Below, piece by piece: positions 45,358-53,193 of a stretch of 64,000 bases of DNA. The notes under the pieces were generated by a model, which saw nothing but the letters and a program-made list of their open reading frames with translations, did no database searches and was not told the origin of the DNA. This stretch comes from Modestobacter sp. L9-4 (GTDB lineage: Bacteria > Actinomycetota > Actinomycetes > Mycobacteriales > Geodermatophilaceae). The position numbers and the translations under genes are program-made. The DNA is taken from assembly GCF_019112525.1 (NCBI RefSeq), contig NZ_CP077800.1, positions 930,001-994,000 of the forward strand. Reading direction: 5' to 3'. Position 1 is the stretch's first letter; each line of letters begins with the position of its first letter.

Positions 45358-45873
45358 TCAGAGCTCCGGGTGCATCCCGAGGTAGAGCGACCACTTCTGC
45401 CCCTCGGGGTCCGCCGGCCGGGCGACGAACTCGTCGAGCAGCTCCTGCACCCGGTCCTCCAGCTCGGCCTTCTGCGCCGGGGTCAGCCGGAGCGCCAGCC
45501 GGGTGCTCTCCAGGCGCTGCTCCCCCACCTCGGCCACCTCCTCCAGGAAGGCGCCGAGCGCAGGGTCCTTCCTGGGCCCCGGCCCACCGGCGTTGTCCAT
45601 GTGCCAGCTCTTGCCGGTCGCCCGGTAGGGCACCTCGCGGGCCCCGCGGGGGCCGCGGCGCTCGGGCTCGGCGGCCAGGAACCCGGTCTCGCGCAGGGTG
45701 CGCACGTGGTGCAGCACGGTGGCCGGGTTGCGGCCGAGCCGGGCGGCGAGCTCCTTGTTGGTGAGCGCGGTGTCGCGGCACAGCCGCAGGATCCGCAGCC
45801 GGACGGCGGAGGCCAGCGCGCGCGCCTCGGCGTCGGTGGCCGGCCGCCGCTCCTCACCCGCGGGTCCGCTCAC
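45358..45873 (-). CDS. Winged-helix (ArsR-like) regulator
   Basis: A 171-residue DNA-binding protein. A winged HTH fills residues ~15-80 (RALASAVRLRILRLC; TNKELAARLGRNPATVLHHVRTL; TGFLAAEPE). The C-terminal half is helical and probably forms the dimer or ligand part (KAELEDRVQELLDEFV). GTG at 45873. It is divergent from an MFS transporter across a 69-bp gap holding an AT-rich inverted repeat, so it probably controls that exporter. The inducer is unknown. Confidence 0.85.
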   Translation of the reverse strand: MSGPAGEERRPATDAEARALASAVRLRILRLCRDTALTNKELAARLGRNPATVLHHVRTLRETGFLAAEPERRGPRGAREVPYRATGKSWHMDNAGGPGPRKDPALGAFLEEVAEVGEQRLESTRLALRLTPAQKAELEDRVQELLDEFVARPADPEGQKWSLYLGMHPEL

Positions 45874-45901
45874 CCCGCCAGCCTAGGACGACGCGCCGCA
45901 A

Positions 45902-45925
45902 AGCGATTGACACTCCCCAATCACT
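45902..45925. promoter_or_regulatory. AT-rich imperfect palindrome and -35 element
   Basis: AGCGATTG (45902-45909) and CAATCACT (45918-45925) form a 7/8 inverted repeat with an 8-base spacer, in the divergent gap between the winged-helix regulator and the MFS gene. TTGACA (45907-45912) on the plus strand is a perfect -35 box inside the palindrome; no good -10 is seen at 17 bp. A repressor bound here would block the transporter promoter. Confidence 0.55.
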
Positions 45926-45942
45926 GCCACCAGGCTGCGCCC

Positions 45943-47217
45943 GTGACCACCGACCGGAGCCTGCTGCGGCACCGCGACTTCCGTCAGCTCTGGGCCGCCG
46001 AGACCGTGAGCCAGGTCGGCACCCAGGTGACGATGCTGGCCCTGCCGGTCATCGCGGTGACCCTGCTGGACGCCACCCCGCTGCAGATGGGCGTGCTCAC
46101 CGCCCTGGAGACCGCCGCCTTCCTGCTCGTCGGGCTGCCGGCCGGCGCCTGGGTGGACCGGTGGCGGAGGAAGCGGGTGCTGGTGACCGCCGACCTCGTG
46201 CGCGCGGTCGTGCTCGCCACGCTCCCGGTGGCGTACCTGGCCGACCTGCTGAGCCTGGGCCAGCTGTTCGTCGTCGCGGCGGTCACCGGCACCGCGACGG
46301 TGTTCTTCGACGTGGCCTACCAGAGCTACCTGCCCGCGCTGGTCGACCCCGACCAGCTGGTCGACGGCAACGGCAAGCTCGAGGCCAGCCGGGCGGTGGC
46401 GCACGTCGCCGGCCCGGGCGTGACCGGCGTGCTGCTGCGGGTGCTCGGCGCGCCCCTGCTGGTCGCGGTGGACGCGGTCTCCTTCCTGCTCTCGGCGCTC
46501 CTCATCGGCCGCATCCGCACGCCCGACGCGGTGCCCGACCGGGCGGCCCGGCGCCCGCTGCGCACCGAGATCGGCGAGGGGCTGTCCTTCGTCGTCCGGC
46601 ACCCGCTGCTGCGCCGCATCGTGGCCTGCACCGGCACGGGCAACCTGTTCGGCGCGATGACCAACGCCCTGCTCGTGCTCTACGTGATCCGCACCCTGGG
46701 CCTGTCGGAGGCGACCCTCGGGCTGGTCTTCTCCCTCGGCGCGGTCGGCGGCCTGCTGGGCGCGGCCACCGCCGCCCGCGTCGCCCGCCTGGTCGGTGAG
46801 GGCAGGTCGATCCCGCTGTCGGCCGTCACGTTCGCCGCGGCCGGGGCGTTCGTGCCGCTGGCCGCCGCGGGTGCCCCGGCGGTGCTGCTGACGACCGGCT
46901 GGTTCGTGCTCAGCTGGTCCGCCGTCGTCTACAACGTCACCCAGGTCAGCTTCCGGCAGCGGCTGTGCCCGCCCGGGCTGCTGGGCCGGATGAACGCCTC
47001 GGTGCGCTTCATCGTCTTCGGCGGGATGCCGCTGGGCGGGCTGCTCGGTGGCGTCCTCGGCGAGTGGCTCGGCGTCCTGCCCGCACTCTGGATCGCCACC
47101 GCGGGCGGCTTCCTGGCCTGCCTGCCGGTGCTGTTCAGCCCGCTGGTGACCATGCGCGACCTGCCGCGGGAGCTGGACGTCACGGCCGCGCCGGTTGGGT
47201 CCGGCAGCGCCGGGTAG
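45943..47217 (+). CDS. MFS exporter (DHA3/EntS-like)
   Basis: A 424-residue major facilitator with about 12 TM segments. It starts RHRDFRQLWAAETVSQVGTQVT, typical of the EntS/MFS_3 drug or siderophore export group. The loop after TM2 is GAWVDRWRRKRVLV, the family motif A. GTG at 45943. It is probably controlled by the divergent winged-helix regulator. Substrate unknown; drugs or siderophores are family-level guesses. Confidence 0.88.
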   Translation: MTTDRSLLRHRDFRQLWAAETVSQVGTQVTMLALPVIAVTLLDATPLQMGVLTALETAAFLLVGLPAGAWVDRWRRKRVLVTADLVRAVVLATLPVAYLADLLSLGQLFVVAAVTGTATVFFDVAYQSYLPALVDPDQLVDGNGKLEASRAVAHVAGPGVTGVLLRVLGAPLLVAVDAVSFLLSALLIGRIRTPDAVPDRAARRPLRTEIGEGLSFVVRHPLLRRIVACTGTGNLFGAMTNALLVLYVIRTLGLSEATLGLVFSLGAVGGLLGAATAARVARLVGEGRSIPLSAVTFAAAGAFVPLAAAGAPAVLLTTGWFVLSWSAVVYNVTQVSFRQRLCPPGLLGRMNASVRFIVFGGMPLGGLLGGVLGEWLGVLPALWIATAGGFLACLPVLFSPLVTMRDLPRELDVTAAPVGSGSAG

Positions 47218-47254
47218 GTCGCGCTGGACGCATCCAGCACACCGGAGGACGACG

Positions 47255-47443
47255 ATGACCCAGCCCACGACCAACTCCGACGGCGAGCTCGACGACCCGG
47301 GCCGCGACCCGGTCGGCCTCGAGGTGCCGCGCAACCCGCTCGGCGGCGCGGACCAGGACACCGGCCGCGGCACCCCGCGCGGCGACGACGGTGACGCACC
47401 CGGCGACAACGACGCAGCCGAGGGCGGCGCCGCCCAGCCCTGA
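47255..47443 (+). CDS. Small acidic disordered protein (62 aa)
   Basis: A 62-residue protein with GGAGG well placed before the ATG. It is rich in Asp, Gly, Pro and Thr with almost no hydrophobic residues (SDGELDDPGRDP; RGDDGDAPGDNDAAEGG). It has no recognisable domain and is probably unstructured. It lies 37 bp after the MFS stop. The ribosome site and codon usage support it being real. Confidence 0.65.
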   Translation: MTQPTTNSDGELDDPGRDPVGLEVPRNPLGGADQDTGRGTPRGDDGDAPGDNDAAEGGAAQP

Positions 47444-47453
47444 GCCGGGCAGC

Positions 47454-48350
47454 TCAGCCCGCGAGCCACTCCCGGGTGAGCACGCCGGTGGCCACGACGA
47501 CGGCGGGGCCGGAGAGCACCGTCGCCGTCCCGTCGAACGCCACCTCGAGCCGGCCGCCCGGGACGTCCACCGAGACCGTCCCGGCGGTCCGGCCGCCGGC
47601 CTGCAGGGTGGCGTAGGCGGCGGCGCAGGCGCCGGTGCCGCAGGACCGGGTCTCCCCCACGCCGCGCTCGTACACCCGCAGCCGGACGTGCGCGGAGGCA
47701 CCGGTGGGGGCGTCGGTCGCCGCCAGGATGTTGACCATCTCGACGTTGACGCCGTCCGGGAACATCGCCGGGTCGACGCCGGGGAGCGCGGTGAGGTCGA
47801 GGGTGTCCACCTCGACGTGGGTGAGGCAGACCAGGTGCGGGTTGCCCATCGAGACCCCCGACCCGGGGTACGCCACGCCGGCGATCCGGGCCGCGCTGCG
47901 CCCGAGCGGGACGGCGGGGCCCATGTCCACCCAGTAGCCGCCGTCGGGGCGCGCACCCACCCGGCGCGGGCCGCCGCGGGTGCCGACCAGCACACCGGCC
48001 TCGGCGGCCGCCCGGTCCAGCAGCCCCTCGGCCAGCAGCACGTGCAGGTACAGCCGGATCCCGTTGCCGCACATCTCGGCGTGCGAGCCGTCGGCGTTGC
48101 GGTGGTCCATGAACCACTCGCAGTCCTCCAGCGCCGCACCGAGGACGGCGGGGGCGTCGGGCACGTGCACGCTGCGGACCACCCGCAGGACGCCGTCGCC
48201 GCCGAGCCCGGCCCGCCGGTCGCAGAGCCGGCGCACCAGCTCCGCGTCCAGGCGCTCCTCCGGCCACACCGTCCCGTCGGGGTCGGGCAGGACGACGAAG
48301 TCGTTCTCCGTGCCGTGGCCCAGGAGCACCCGCGGGTCGCTGTCGATCAC
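47454..48350 (-). CDS. dapF: Diaminopimelate epimerase
   Basis: A 298-residue DapF, converting LL- to meso-diaminopimelate for lysine and peptidoglycan synthesis in the cytoplasm. The two catalytic cysteines are C94 (AEMCGNGIR) and C237 (TRSCGTGACA). The symmetric two-lobed layout and length are standard. The GTG at 48350 overlaps the miaA stop by 4 bp (GTGA), so it is the last gene of the extradiol-like/miaA/dapF run. Confidence 0.95.
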   Translation of the reverse strand: MIDSDPRVLLGHGTENDFVVLPDPDGTVWPEERLDAELVRRLCDRRAGLGGDGVLRVVRSVHVPDAPAVLGAALEDCEWFMDHRNADGSHAEMCGNGIRLYLHVLLAEGLLDRAAAEAGVLVGTRGGPRRVGARPDGGYWVDMGPAVPLGRSAARIAGVAYPGSGVSMGNPHLVCLTHVEVDTLDLTALPGVDPAMFPDGVNVEMVNILAATDAPTGASAHVRLRVYERGVGETRSCGTGACAAAYATLQAGGRTAGTVSVDVPGGRLEVAFDGTATVLSGPAVVVATGVLTREWLAG

Positions 48351-49270
48351 GCCCCGATCGTACGGGCGCCGACCAGCGCCTCCACCGCGTCGACCAGGTC
48401 GGGCCGGGCGGCGTCGAACCAGGTGGTGGCGGCGTCCCGGCGGAACCAGGACCGCTGCCGGCGGACGAACCGTCGGGTGGTGACCACCGTGCGCTCGACC
48501 GCCTCGGCGGGGGTGAGCAGCCCGTCGAACTGCTGCAGCACCTGCGCGTAGCCCAGCGCCCGGGACGCCGTCGGGCCCTCGCGCAGCCCGTCGGCGGCCA
48601 GCCGCTCGACCTCGGCGACGAACCCGGCGGCCCACATCGCCTCGACCCGCCGCGCCAGCCGGTCGTCGAGCTCGGCGGTCTCCCGGTCCAGCCCGACGGT
48701 CACCGCCGGGTAGTGCGCCCGCGGCTCGGGCAGCCGCGCGGAGAACGGCTGCCCGGTGAGCTCGATGACCTCCAGCGCCCGCACCACCCGCCGTCCGTCG
48801 CTGGGCATGATCGCCGTCGCCGCGGCCGGGTCGAGTGCGGCCAGCCGGTCGTGCAGCGCCGCGGGGCCCGCCAGCGCCAGCTCCTCGCCCAGCCGGGAGC
48901 GGACGGCGGCGTCGGTGCCGGGGAAGTCCAGCTCGTCGAGGACGGCGCGGACGTAGAGCCCCGAGCCGCCGACCAGCAGCGGGACGACGCCGGCGGCACG
49001 CAGCCGGTCGACCTCCGCGCGCGCCCGCTGCCGGTACTCGGCCACCGAGGCCGGCTCCCGCACGTGCCACAGGTCCATCAGGTGGTGCGGCACGCCCTCG
49101 GTCTCGGCGGCGGTGGGCTTGGCGGTGCCGATGTCCATGCCGCGGTAGAGCTGCATCGAGTCGGCGTTGACCACCTCCCCGCCCAGCCGGTGCGCCAGCG
49201 CCACGGCAAGCGCGGTCTTGCCGGTGGCGGTCGGCCCGACGACCGCGACCACGGGCGGCAGCCCGGTCAC
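48347..49270 (-). CDS. miaA: tRNA dimethylallyltransferase MiaA
   Basis: A 307-residue enzyme adding the dimethylallyl group to A37 of tRNAs reading UNN codons. The P-loop is GPTATGKT (12-19), followed by NADSMQLYRGMDIGTAKP, VPHHLMDL, VGGSGLYVRA, GRRVVRALEV and TSRALGYAQV, all usual MiaA blocks. GTG at 49270 overlaps the preceding stop by 4 bp. MiaB, which completes the modification, is encoded at 53194-54717. Confidence 0.95.
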   Translation of the reverse strand: MTGLPPVVAVVGPTATGKTALAVALAHRLGGEVVNADSMQLYRGMDIGTAKPTAAETEGVPHHLMDLWHVREPASVAEYRQRARAEVDRLRAAGVVPLLVGGSGLYVRAVLDELDFPGTDAAVRSRLGEELALAGPAALHDRLAALDPAAATAIMPSDGRRVVRALEVIELTGQPFSARLPEPRAHYPAVTVGLDRETAELDDRLARRVEAMWAAGFVAEVERLAADGLREGPTASRALGYAQVLQQFDGLLTPAEAVERTVVTTRRFVRRQRSWFRRDAATTWFDAARPDLVDAVEALVGARTIGA

Positions 49271-49956
49271 GGCGCGGTCCACGTGGCCACGAGGTAGCCC
49301 ACGCCGAACGGTGCGGCGTCGTAGCTGAGCTGCGCGCGGGAGGTGCGCCCGGCCAGCGCCGTCCCGACGGCCCGCCACACCGGCACCCCGGCGGCCAGCA
49401 GCCGCTGCCCCTCGGCAGGGTCGAGGGCGGCGAGCGCGGCCGGGTCACCGGCGGCCAGGGCGGCGGCGACCGCGGCGTCGAACGGTCCGGCGGCGGGGTC
49501 GAGGGCGCCGGGGGCCTTCTCGGTGCGCCGGGCCGAGCCGTCGCCCATCGCCAGCACGCCCACCGGACCCGGCGCCCCGGACAGCGCCGCCGCCAGGTCG
49601 CCCGGTCCCACGCCGACCCGCGCCCCCGTGTGCCGGGCCGCGTCCAACAGCCAGGCGCCGACCAGGTGCGGCAGCGGCACCGGACGCCCGCCGGGCGCCG
49701 CCGGCCCGGCGAAGGGCACGTCCAGGTCGACGCCGAGACCGCGCAGGCTCCCGCTGTCGCCGGGCCCGAGGCGCACCCCGTCCGCACCCTCGCCGACGAC
49801 CAGGACGACGGCCGGGCCGGCGGCCAGCAGGGTCGCCACGGCGGCCGTCGCCGCGGCGCGCAGCTCGGTCAGGGCCGCACCGGGCAGGCCGGAGACGGCG
49901 GGCAGCAGCAGCGGCGGCTGCGGGCAGAAGGCGACCGTGACCGGAGGAGGACTCAC
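49267..49956 (-). CDS. Class III extradiol dioxygenase-like protein
   Basis: A 229-residue protein related to the class III extradiol dioxygenase B subunit/MEMO fold, commonly encoded next to miaA in actinobacteria. It opens with FCPQPPLLLPAVSG, and GVLAMGDGSARRTEKAPGALD marks the usual second conserved block. The family metal-binding histidines are not evident: FCPQPP stands where HPP-type motifs usually lie. Catalytic activity is doubtful. GTG start at 49956, divergent from the DUF349 gene with a 41-bp gap. Confidence 0.75.
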   Translation of the reverse strand: MSPPPVTVAFCPQPPLLLPAVSGLPGAALTELRAAATAAVATLLAAGPAVVLVVGEGADGVRLGPGDSGSLRGLGVDLDVPFAGPAAPGGRPVPLPHLVGAWLLDAARHTGARVGVGPGDLAAALSGAPGPVGVLAMGDGSARRTEKAPGALDPAAGPFDAAVAAALAAGDPAALAALDPAEGQRLLAAGVPVWRAVGTALAGRTSRAQLSYDAAPFGVGYLVATWTAP

Positions 49957-49997
49957 GCCAGGGAGTGTCGCGGATGAGTCGTGGGAGACTCGTCAGC

Positions 49998-51677
49998 GTG
50001 TCGAGCACGGAGAACACCGGAGACCGGACGCAGCAGCCCACCACCCCCGAGGAGCAGCCCGAGACAGCAGTCCTCGAGGTCGCCCCGGTGGACGAGGGGC
50101 CGCTGGGTGCCACGCCGGACGCCGCCGTCCCCGAGGACGGCGACCCCACAGCGGTGACCGCCGAGGCGGTGACCCCTGAGACGGTGACCCCCGGGACGAC
50201 CGAGCCGGTCGCCGAGCAGTCGGCGCCCGTCGCGGTGCCCGTGGAGACCGACGCCCCGGCGCCTGCCGCCGAGGACGTCGCCGTCACCGAGGTCGCCCCC
50301 GTCGACGAGGGCCCGCTGGGTGCCACCCCCGACGCCGAGCCCCAGGACGCCACCCCCACCGCCGTCGAGACCCCCGCGGCCGAGACCCCTGCCGCACCCG
50401 CGCCTGCCCGGTCCGGCGGCCGCGCCCCCAGCGACGTCCCGAGCGTCGTCCCGGCCATGCCGGCCTCGGACCCCTCCGCCTGGGGCCGGGTCGACGAGGA
50501 CGGCACCGTCTACGTGAAGACCGCCGGCGGCGAGCGCTCGGTCGGCTCGTGGCAGGCCGGCGCGCCCGCCGAGGGCCTGGCCCACTACGGCCGCCGCTTC
50601 GACGACCTGGCCACCGAGGTCACCCTGCTGGAGGCGCGGCTGGCCGCGCACACCGGCAACCCCGGCGAGATCCGCACCAAGGCCCAGGAGCTGGCCGACA
50701 CCATCCCGCTGGCGCAGGCCGTCGGCGACCTCGACAGCCTGTCGGCCCGCGCGCGGGCGATGGTCAGCATGGCCGACACCGCGGTCGCGGCGAACCGGGC
50801 CGAGAAGGCCGCCCAGCGCGTCGTGCAGGTGCAGCGCAAGGAGGCCCTGGCCGCCGAGGCCGAGGACATCGCGGAGAACTCCTCGCAGTGGAAGGCCGCC
50901 GGCGACCGCCTGAAGGCGATCGTCGAGGAGTGGAAGACGATCAAGGGCATCGACCGCAAGACCGACGAGGCGCTGTGGCAGCGCTTCGCGGCCGCGCGGG
51001 ACGCCTTCGGCCGCCGCCGGGGCGCGCACTTCGCCCAGCTGGACACCCAGCGCTCGGAGGCCCGCGCGGCCAAGAGCGAGCTCATCGCCGAGGCCGAGAA
51101 GCTGTCGACCTCCACCGAGTGGGGCCCGACGAGTGCCGCGATGCGCGCGCTGATGGACCGCTGGAAAGCCGTGCCGCGGGTCGGCCGGGACACCGACGAC
51201 GACCTGTGGAAGAAGTTCCGCGGGGCGCAGGACGTGTTCTTCGCCGCCCGCACCGCCAACGACCAGGCGCGCAGCAGCGACGAGGTGGCCAACCAGAAGG
51301 CCAAGGAGGAGCTCCTCGCCGAGGCCGAGAAGATCGAGCCCGGCAAGAACGCCCGGGGCGCGCAGGAGGCCCTGCGCAAGATCCAGGAGCGCTACGACGC
51401 CATCGGGCACGTGCCCCGCGGCGTCATGCGCGACCTGGAGGACCGGATGCGCGCGGTCGAGGAGAAGGTCCGCGGCGCGGCCGAGGCCGGGCGTCCGCGG
51501 GTCGAGCCGGAGAACCCGCTGCTGACGTCGATGCGCGCGGCGGTCACCAAGGCCGAGGAGCAGCTGACCAAGGCCCAGGCATCCGGCAACGCCAAGCGGA
51601 TCGCCGAGGCCGAGGCCGCGCTGTCCACCCGGCGCGAGTGGCTGACCGAGGCCCAGAAGGCGTCCTCCCGCCGCTGA
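49998..51677 (+). CDS. DUF349 repeat protein with acidic N-terminus
   Basis: A 559-residue protein. Residues 1-165 are Pro/Glu/Thr/Ala-rich and disordered, and contain a 16-residue exact duplication (27-42 and 98-113). From about 200 it is all helical, with repeated DUF349 units (SSQWKAAGDRLKAIVEEWKTIKG; WGPTSAAMRALMDRWKAVPRVG; LWKKFRGAQDVFF). DUF349 proteins are of unknown function; the position between miaA and miaB is like Rv2731. I chose GTG at 49998 with GGGAG upstream; an ATG at 49974 is possible. Confidence 0.85.
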   Translation: MSSTENTGDRTQQPTTPEEQPETAVLEVAPVDEGPLGATPDAAVPEDGDPTAVTAEAVTPETVTPGTTEPVAEQSAPVAVPVETDAPAPAAEDVAVTEVAPVDEGPLGATPDAEPQDATPTAVETPAAETPAAPAPARSGGRAPSDVPSVVPAMPASDPSAWGRVDEDGTVYVKTAGGERSVGSWQAGAPAEGLAHYGRRFDDLATEVTLLEARLAAHTGNPGEIRTKAQELADTIPLAQAVGDLDSLSARARAMVSMADTAVAANRAEKAAQRVVQVQRKEALAAEAEDIAENSSQWKAAGDRLKAIVEEWKTIKGIDRKTDEALWQRFAAARDAFGRRRGAHFAQLDTQRSEARAAKSELIAEAEKLSTSTEWGPTSAAMRALMDRWKAVPRVGRDTDDDLWKKFRGAQDVFFAARTANDQARSSDEVANQKAKEELLAEAEKIEPGKNARGAQEALRKIQERYDAIGHVPRGVMRDLEDRMRAVEEKVRGAAEAGRPRVEPENPLLTSMRAAVTKAEEQLTKAQASGNAKRIAEAEAALSTRREWLTEAQKASSRR

Positions 51678-51703
51678 CGCAGGACCTCCCCCGTGGGAGG
51701 CCG

Positions 51704-51739
51704 AGCAGGGCCCGTCCGGTCGTCCGGACGGGCCCTGCT
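51704..51739 (+). terminator. Terminator hairpin after DUF349 gene
   Basis: AGCAGGGCCCGTCCGG (51704-51719) pairs perfectly with 51724-51739: 16 bp with the loop TCGT, 26 bp past the stop. Only a short mixed tail TGCGTCT follows. Confidence 0.85.
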
Positions 51740-51939
51740 GCGTCTCACCCCGGTGGTGTGACGTGCGAGACGGCGCATCCGGCGGCCCACATCGGTGTAG
51801 CGCACAACCAGTCGGGTAGGCCGAAGAGGACCGGGGCCGTCGGGCGGCCGACCGGGTGTGCAGCCCGGCTCCATCGGGCGGGCGCCCCGCTCCCCCGCCA
51901 CGGCCCGGTCACCATCCGACGAGGACGAGGAGCACCACC

Positions 51940-53082
51940 ATGAAGGCAGTCGTCTACCGAGGCCCGAAGAACGTCGCCGTCGAGGACGTCCCGGACCCGA
52001 CGATCCAGGCACCCACCGACGTCGTCGTGCGGATCACCACCACGAACATCTGCGGGTCGGACCTGCACATGTACGAGGGCCGCACGAACGTCGAGGAGGG
52101 CAAGGTCCTCGGCCACGAGAACATGGGCATCGTCGAGGAGGTCGGCCCCGGCGTCGACCGCATCAAGGTCGGCGACCGCGTGTCGGTGCCCTTCAACATC
52201 GGCTGCGGCTCCTGCCGCAACTGCCTCGAGGGCTGGTCGTCGTTCTGCCTGCGCGCCAACCCCACCGAGGGCATGGACGGCGCGGCCTACGGCTACGCCA
52301 ACATGGGTCCCTACGACGGTGGCCAGGCCCAGTTCCTGCGCGTGCCGTGGGCGGACTTCAACCTGCTGACGCTCCCCGAGGGCACCGACCACGAGAACGA
52401 CTTCACGATGCTGTCGGACGTCTTCCCGACCGGCTGGCACGGCGTGGAGCTCTCCGGCCAGGTCCCCGGTGACCGGGTCGCCGTCTTCGGCGCCGGCCCC
52501 GTCGGCCTGATGGCCGCCCACAGCGCGATGCTGCGCGGCGCCTCGCAGGTGTTCGTCGTCGACAAGGCCGCCGACCGGCTGGCGCTGGCGTCCCAGATCG
52601 GGGCCACCCCGATCGACTTCAGCGCCGGCGACCCGGTCGAGCAGATCATGGACGCCACCAACGGCGTCGGCGTCGACCGTGGCGTGGAGGCCGTCGGCTA
52701 CCAGGCGCACGACTCCGCCGGCGAGGAGCACCCCGAGCTGGTGCTGGACAACCTGGTGCAGGTCGTCAAGGCCCGCGGCGGCATCGGCGTCGTCGGCGTC
52801 TACATGCCCTCGGACCCGGGCGCCTCGTCCGACCTGGCCAAGGAGGGGCGGATCCCCTTCTCCTACGGCCAGTTCTTCACCAAGGGCCAGTCGATGGGCA
52901 CCGGCCAGGCGCCGGTGAAGCGGTACAACCGCGAGCTCCGGGACCTGATCATCACCGGCCGGGCGACCCCGGGCTTCATCGTCTCCCACGAGCTGGGTCT
53001 CGACCAGGCCGTCGAGGGCTACGACAAGTTCGACAACCGCGAGGACGGCTGGACCAAGGTCCTGCTGCACCCCGGCAAGTGA
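51940..53082 (+). CDS. Zinc-dependent formaldehyde/alcohol dehydrogenase
   Basis: A 380-residue medium-chain dehydrogenase most like the glutathione-independent formaldehyde dehydrogenase group. Catalytic zinc ligands are C38 (ICGSDLH) and H59-E60 (GHEN). The structural zinc cysteines are C89, C92, C95 and C103. The NAD fold is VAVFGAGPVGLMAAHSA. The family insert near the active site (GMDGAAYGYANMGPYDGGQAQ in part) is present. The ATG at 51940 has GAGGAG upstream. It is single, flanked by terminators, and likely serves aldehyde detoxification; the true substrate is inferred. Confidence 0.88.
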   Translation: MKAVVYRGPKNVAVEDVPDPTIQAPTDVVVRITTTNICGSDLHMYEGRTNVEEGKVLGHENMGIVEEVGPGVDRIKVGDRVSVPFNIGCGSCRNCLEGWSSFCLRANPTEGMDGAAYGYANMGPYDGGQAQFLRVPWADFNLLTLPEGTDHENDFTMLSDVFPTGWHGVELSGQVPGDRVAVFGAGPVGLMAAHSAMLRGASQVFVVDKAADRLALASQIGATPIDFSAGDPVEQIMDATNGVGVDRGVEAVGYQAHDSAGEEHPELVLDNLVQVVKARGGIGVVGVYMPSDPGASSDLAKEGRIPFSYGQFFTKGQSMGTGQAPVKRYNRELRDLIITGRATPGFIVSHELGLDQAVEGYDKFDNREDGWTKVLLHPGK

Positions 53083-53088
53083 GCCAGC

Positions 53089-53117
53089 GGCCCGTCATCC
53101 CCCCGGGATGACGGGCC
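53089..53117 (+). terminator. Dehydrogenase terminator hairpin
   Basis: GGCCCGTCATCCC (53089-53101) and GGGATGACGGGCC (53105-53117) form a perfect 13-bp stem with a 3-base loop, 6 bp past the dehydrogenase stop. CCTCG follows. Confidence 0.85.
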
Positions 53118-53127
53118 CCTCGCCGCA

Positions 53128-53186
53128 GGCATTGGTACCGATGCCTGCGTCCTGGCCGTCAGGACGCACGTGTTGGTACCAATGCC
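53128..53186. repeat. 59-bp compound palindrome with two TTGGTACC sites
   Basis: Outer arms GGCATTGGTACC (53128-53139) and GGTACCAATGCC (53175-53186) are exact reverse complements. Inside, TGCGTCCTG (53146-53154) and CAGGACGCA (53160-53168) are exact reverse complements around GCCGT. The 6-base stretches between outer and inner arms do not pair. Each outer arm is itself part of a near-palindrome (ATTGGTACCGAT and GTTGGTACCAAT), with centres 41 bp apart. It lies between the convergent dehydrogenase and miaB genes, 7 bp past the miaB stop, and may serve as the miaB terminator. Confidence 0.85.
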
Positions 53187-53193
53187 CCAGGTG

